Below, piece after piece: positions 4,501-5,423 of a stretch of 5,423 nucleotides of DNA. A program made the translations under genes and the position numbers. Source of the stretch: Acidobacteriota bacterium (GTDB lineage Bacteria; Acidobacteriota; Terriglobia; Terriglobales; Acidobacteriaceae); NCBI GenBank assembly GCA_003224995.1, contig QIAI01000169.1, positions 1 through 5,423 of the forward strand. The letters are read 5' to 3'. The number at the start of each line of letters is the position of its first letter. Position 1 is the stretch's first letter. The notes beneath the pieces were generated by a model. That model did no database searches, had not been told where the DNA came from, and was given only the letters and a program-made list of their open reading frames with translations.

Positions 4501-5423
4501 GTGAAACGCGATTATTACGAGGTCCTGGGACTCGAACGGACTTGCGCAGATCAGGAGATCAAGAGCGCCTACCGCAAGCTCGCCATGATGTATCACCCGG
4601 ACCGCAATCCCAATAACCCCGACGCGGAAGACAAATTTAAGGAACTGACCGAAGCGTACGCGGTGCTGATCGATGCGGACAAGCGCTCGGCGTACGACCG
4701 CTTTGGTCATGCGGGCGTCTCCGGGTCGGGCGGAATGGGCGGATTCGATCCCAGCGCGTTTCAGGACCTCAGCGACATCTTTGGGGAGTTTTTCGGGATT
4801 GGCGACCTGTTCGGTGCGGCGGGCGGAGGGCGTCGCCGCACACGGGCCCAGCGCGGCGCCGACCTGCGCGAGGACCTTACCCTGACATTTGAGGAATCTG
4901 TCTTCGGCACCGAAACGCAAGTTGCCGTCCGGCGTCACGAGGCTTGTGAGGACTGTTCCGGCTCGGGGACCGCTCCGGGCAAATCTCCAGTTACTTGCCG
5001 TTCCTGCCAGGGTAGAGGGCAAGTGCGCTATCAGCAGGGATTCTTCTCGATGGCGCGTTCCTGTCCGACCTGCCAGGGCGCGGGCAGCGTCATTACTGAT
5101 CCTTGCCTCAAGTGCAAAGGCGAAGGCCGGGTGTTGCGGCAGCGTACAGTCGAAGCCAAAGTTCCAGCCGGCGTGGAAGATGGCACGCGTATTCGCTTTA
5201 GCGGCTACGGCGAAGCGGGCGCGTTTGGCGGACCTGCCGGCGACCTCTACGTCGTGCTTCACGTAAAGGAGCATGCGTTCTTTGCGCGAGAAGGAAATGA
5301 CCTGCATTGCGTGATTCCGATTTCGTTCACGCAAGCGGCTCTGGGCGCTGAGATCAAAGTGCCCACGCTCGACGGCGATCAGATGCTGAAGATTCCCGAG
5401 GGCACTCAGTCAGGTACCACGTT
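4501..5423 (+). CDS. dnaJ: Chaperone protein DnaJ (Hsp40, class I), 3' end outside window
   Basis: DnaJ delivers unfolded proteins to DnaK and stimulates its ATPase. The visible 307 codons cover most of the ~370-residue family length; the end is lost at the window edge. The J domain (about 2-70) starts KRDYYEVLG and carries the essential HPD motif at 32-34, then KFKELTEAYAVL and YDRFGHAG. A Gly/Phe-rich linker runs to about 112. All four zinc-binding CxxCxGxG repeats are intact: CEDCSGSG (from Cys149), CRSCQGRG (Cys166), CPTCQGAG (Cys188) and CLKCKGEG (Cys202). The substrate-binding C-terminal domain begins VEAKVPAGVEDGTRIRFSGYGE and continues to the window edge with PTLDGDQMLKIPEGTQSGTT. GTG at 4501 is the first conventional start, but the ribosome-binding site is spaced for an in-frame ATT at 4489 that would add four residues (Ile/Met-TTN). 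It is co-directional with grpE, 53 nt downstream, and in the same operon. No dnaK intervenes. Confidence 0.96.
   Translation, partial: MKRDYYEVLGLERTCADQEIKSAYRKLAMMYHPDRNPNNPDAEDKFKELTEAYAVLIDADKRSAYDRFGHAGVSGSGGMGGFDPSAFQDLSDIFGEFFGIGDLFGAAGGGRRRTRAQRGADLREDLTLTFEESVFGTETQVAVRRHEACEDCSGSGTAPGKSPVTCRSCQGRGQVRYQQGFFSMARSCPTCQGAGSVITDPCLKCKGEGRVLRQRTVEAKVPAGVEDGTRIRFSGYGEAGAFGGPAGDLYVVLHVKEHAFFAREGNDLHCVIPISFTQAALGAEIKVPTLDGDQMLKIPEGTQSGTT

Noticed and set aside
4381..5334. A 317-codon open frame on the minus strand across the end of grpE and dnaJ
   Set aside because: It is antisense to the conserved DnaJ domains, shows no protein family pattern, and its openness is explained by the codon bias of dnaJ.

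Overview
The window looks like ordinary chromosomal DNA from a moderately GC-rich bacterium. It carries an HrcA/CIRCE-type heat-shock locus, mostly canonical start codons and intact housekeeping proteins. The style of HrcA, GrpE, DnaJ and Mrp, together with the GC level, fits Acidobacteriota or a neighbouring phylum. That placement is inferred from protein flavour; no phylogenetic marker or database search supports it. No mobile element, tRNA, rRNA or CRISPR array is visible.

Left part (1-1381, + strand): the 3' two thirds of a short-chain dehydrogenase/reductase (SDR) gene, then after about 60 nt an mrp/apbC gene. The latter encodes a P-loop Fe-S cluster carrier ATPase that lacks the usual N-terminal MIP18/DUF59 domain. 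The two genes may be co-transcribed. Middle part (1412-2548, - strand): an FAD-dependent amine oxidase of the monomeric sarcosine oxidase/N-methyltryptophan oxidase family. It converges on mrp across 30 bp and diverges from hrcA.

The 266-bp divergent intergenic region (2549-2814) is the main regulatory region. It holds a CIRCE operator (2633-2659), a near-consensus housekeeping promoter reading toward hrcA (TTGACA-N18-TAGAAT, 2663-2692), and a leader of roughly 110 nt. The leader contains a spaced direct repeat and a small hairpin just before a strong Shine-Dalgarno sequence.

Right part (2815-5423, + strand): hrcA, grpE and a 3'-truncated dnaJ in one tightly packed heat-shock operon. HrcA should repress the operon through the CIRCE site, giving the known feedback loop in which chaperone availability sets HrcA activity. 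GrpE (nucleotide exchange factor) and DnaJ (J-domain co-chaperone) both serve DnaK, yet no dnaK lies between them, so it must be encoded elsewhere or downstream. The start of dnaJ is unusual: the well-placed ribosome-binding site points to an ATT codon at 4489, while the first conventional start is a GTG at 4501.

I do not see a novel multi-gene system here. The points worth following up are the dnaJ start, the missing dnaK, the CIRCE position and leader structure, and the domain and active-site departures of Mrp and the oxidase.
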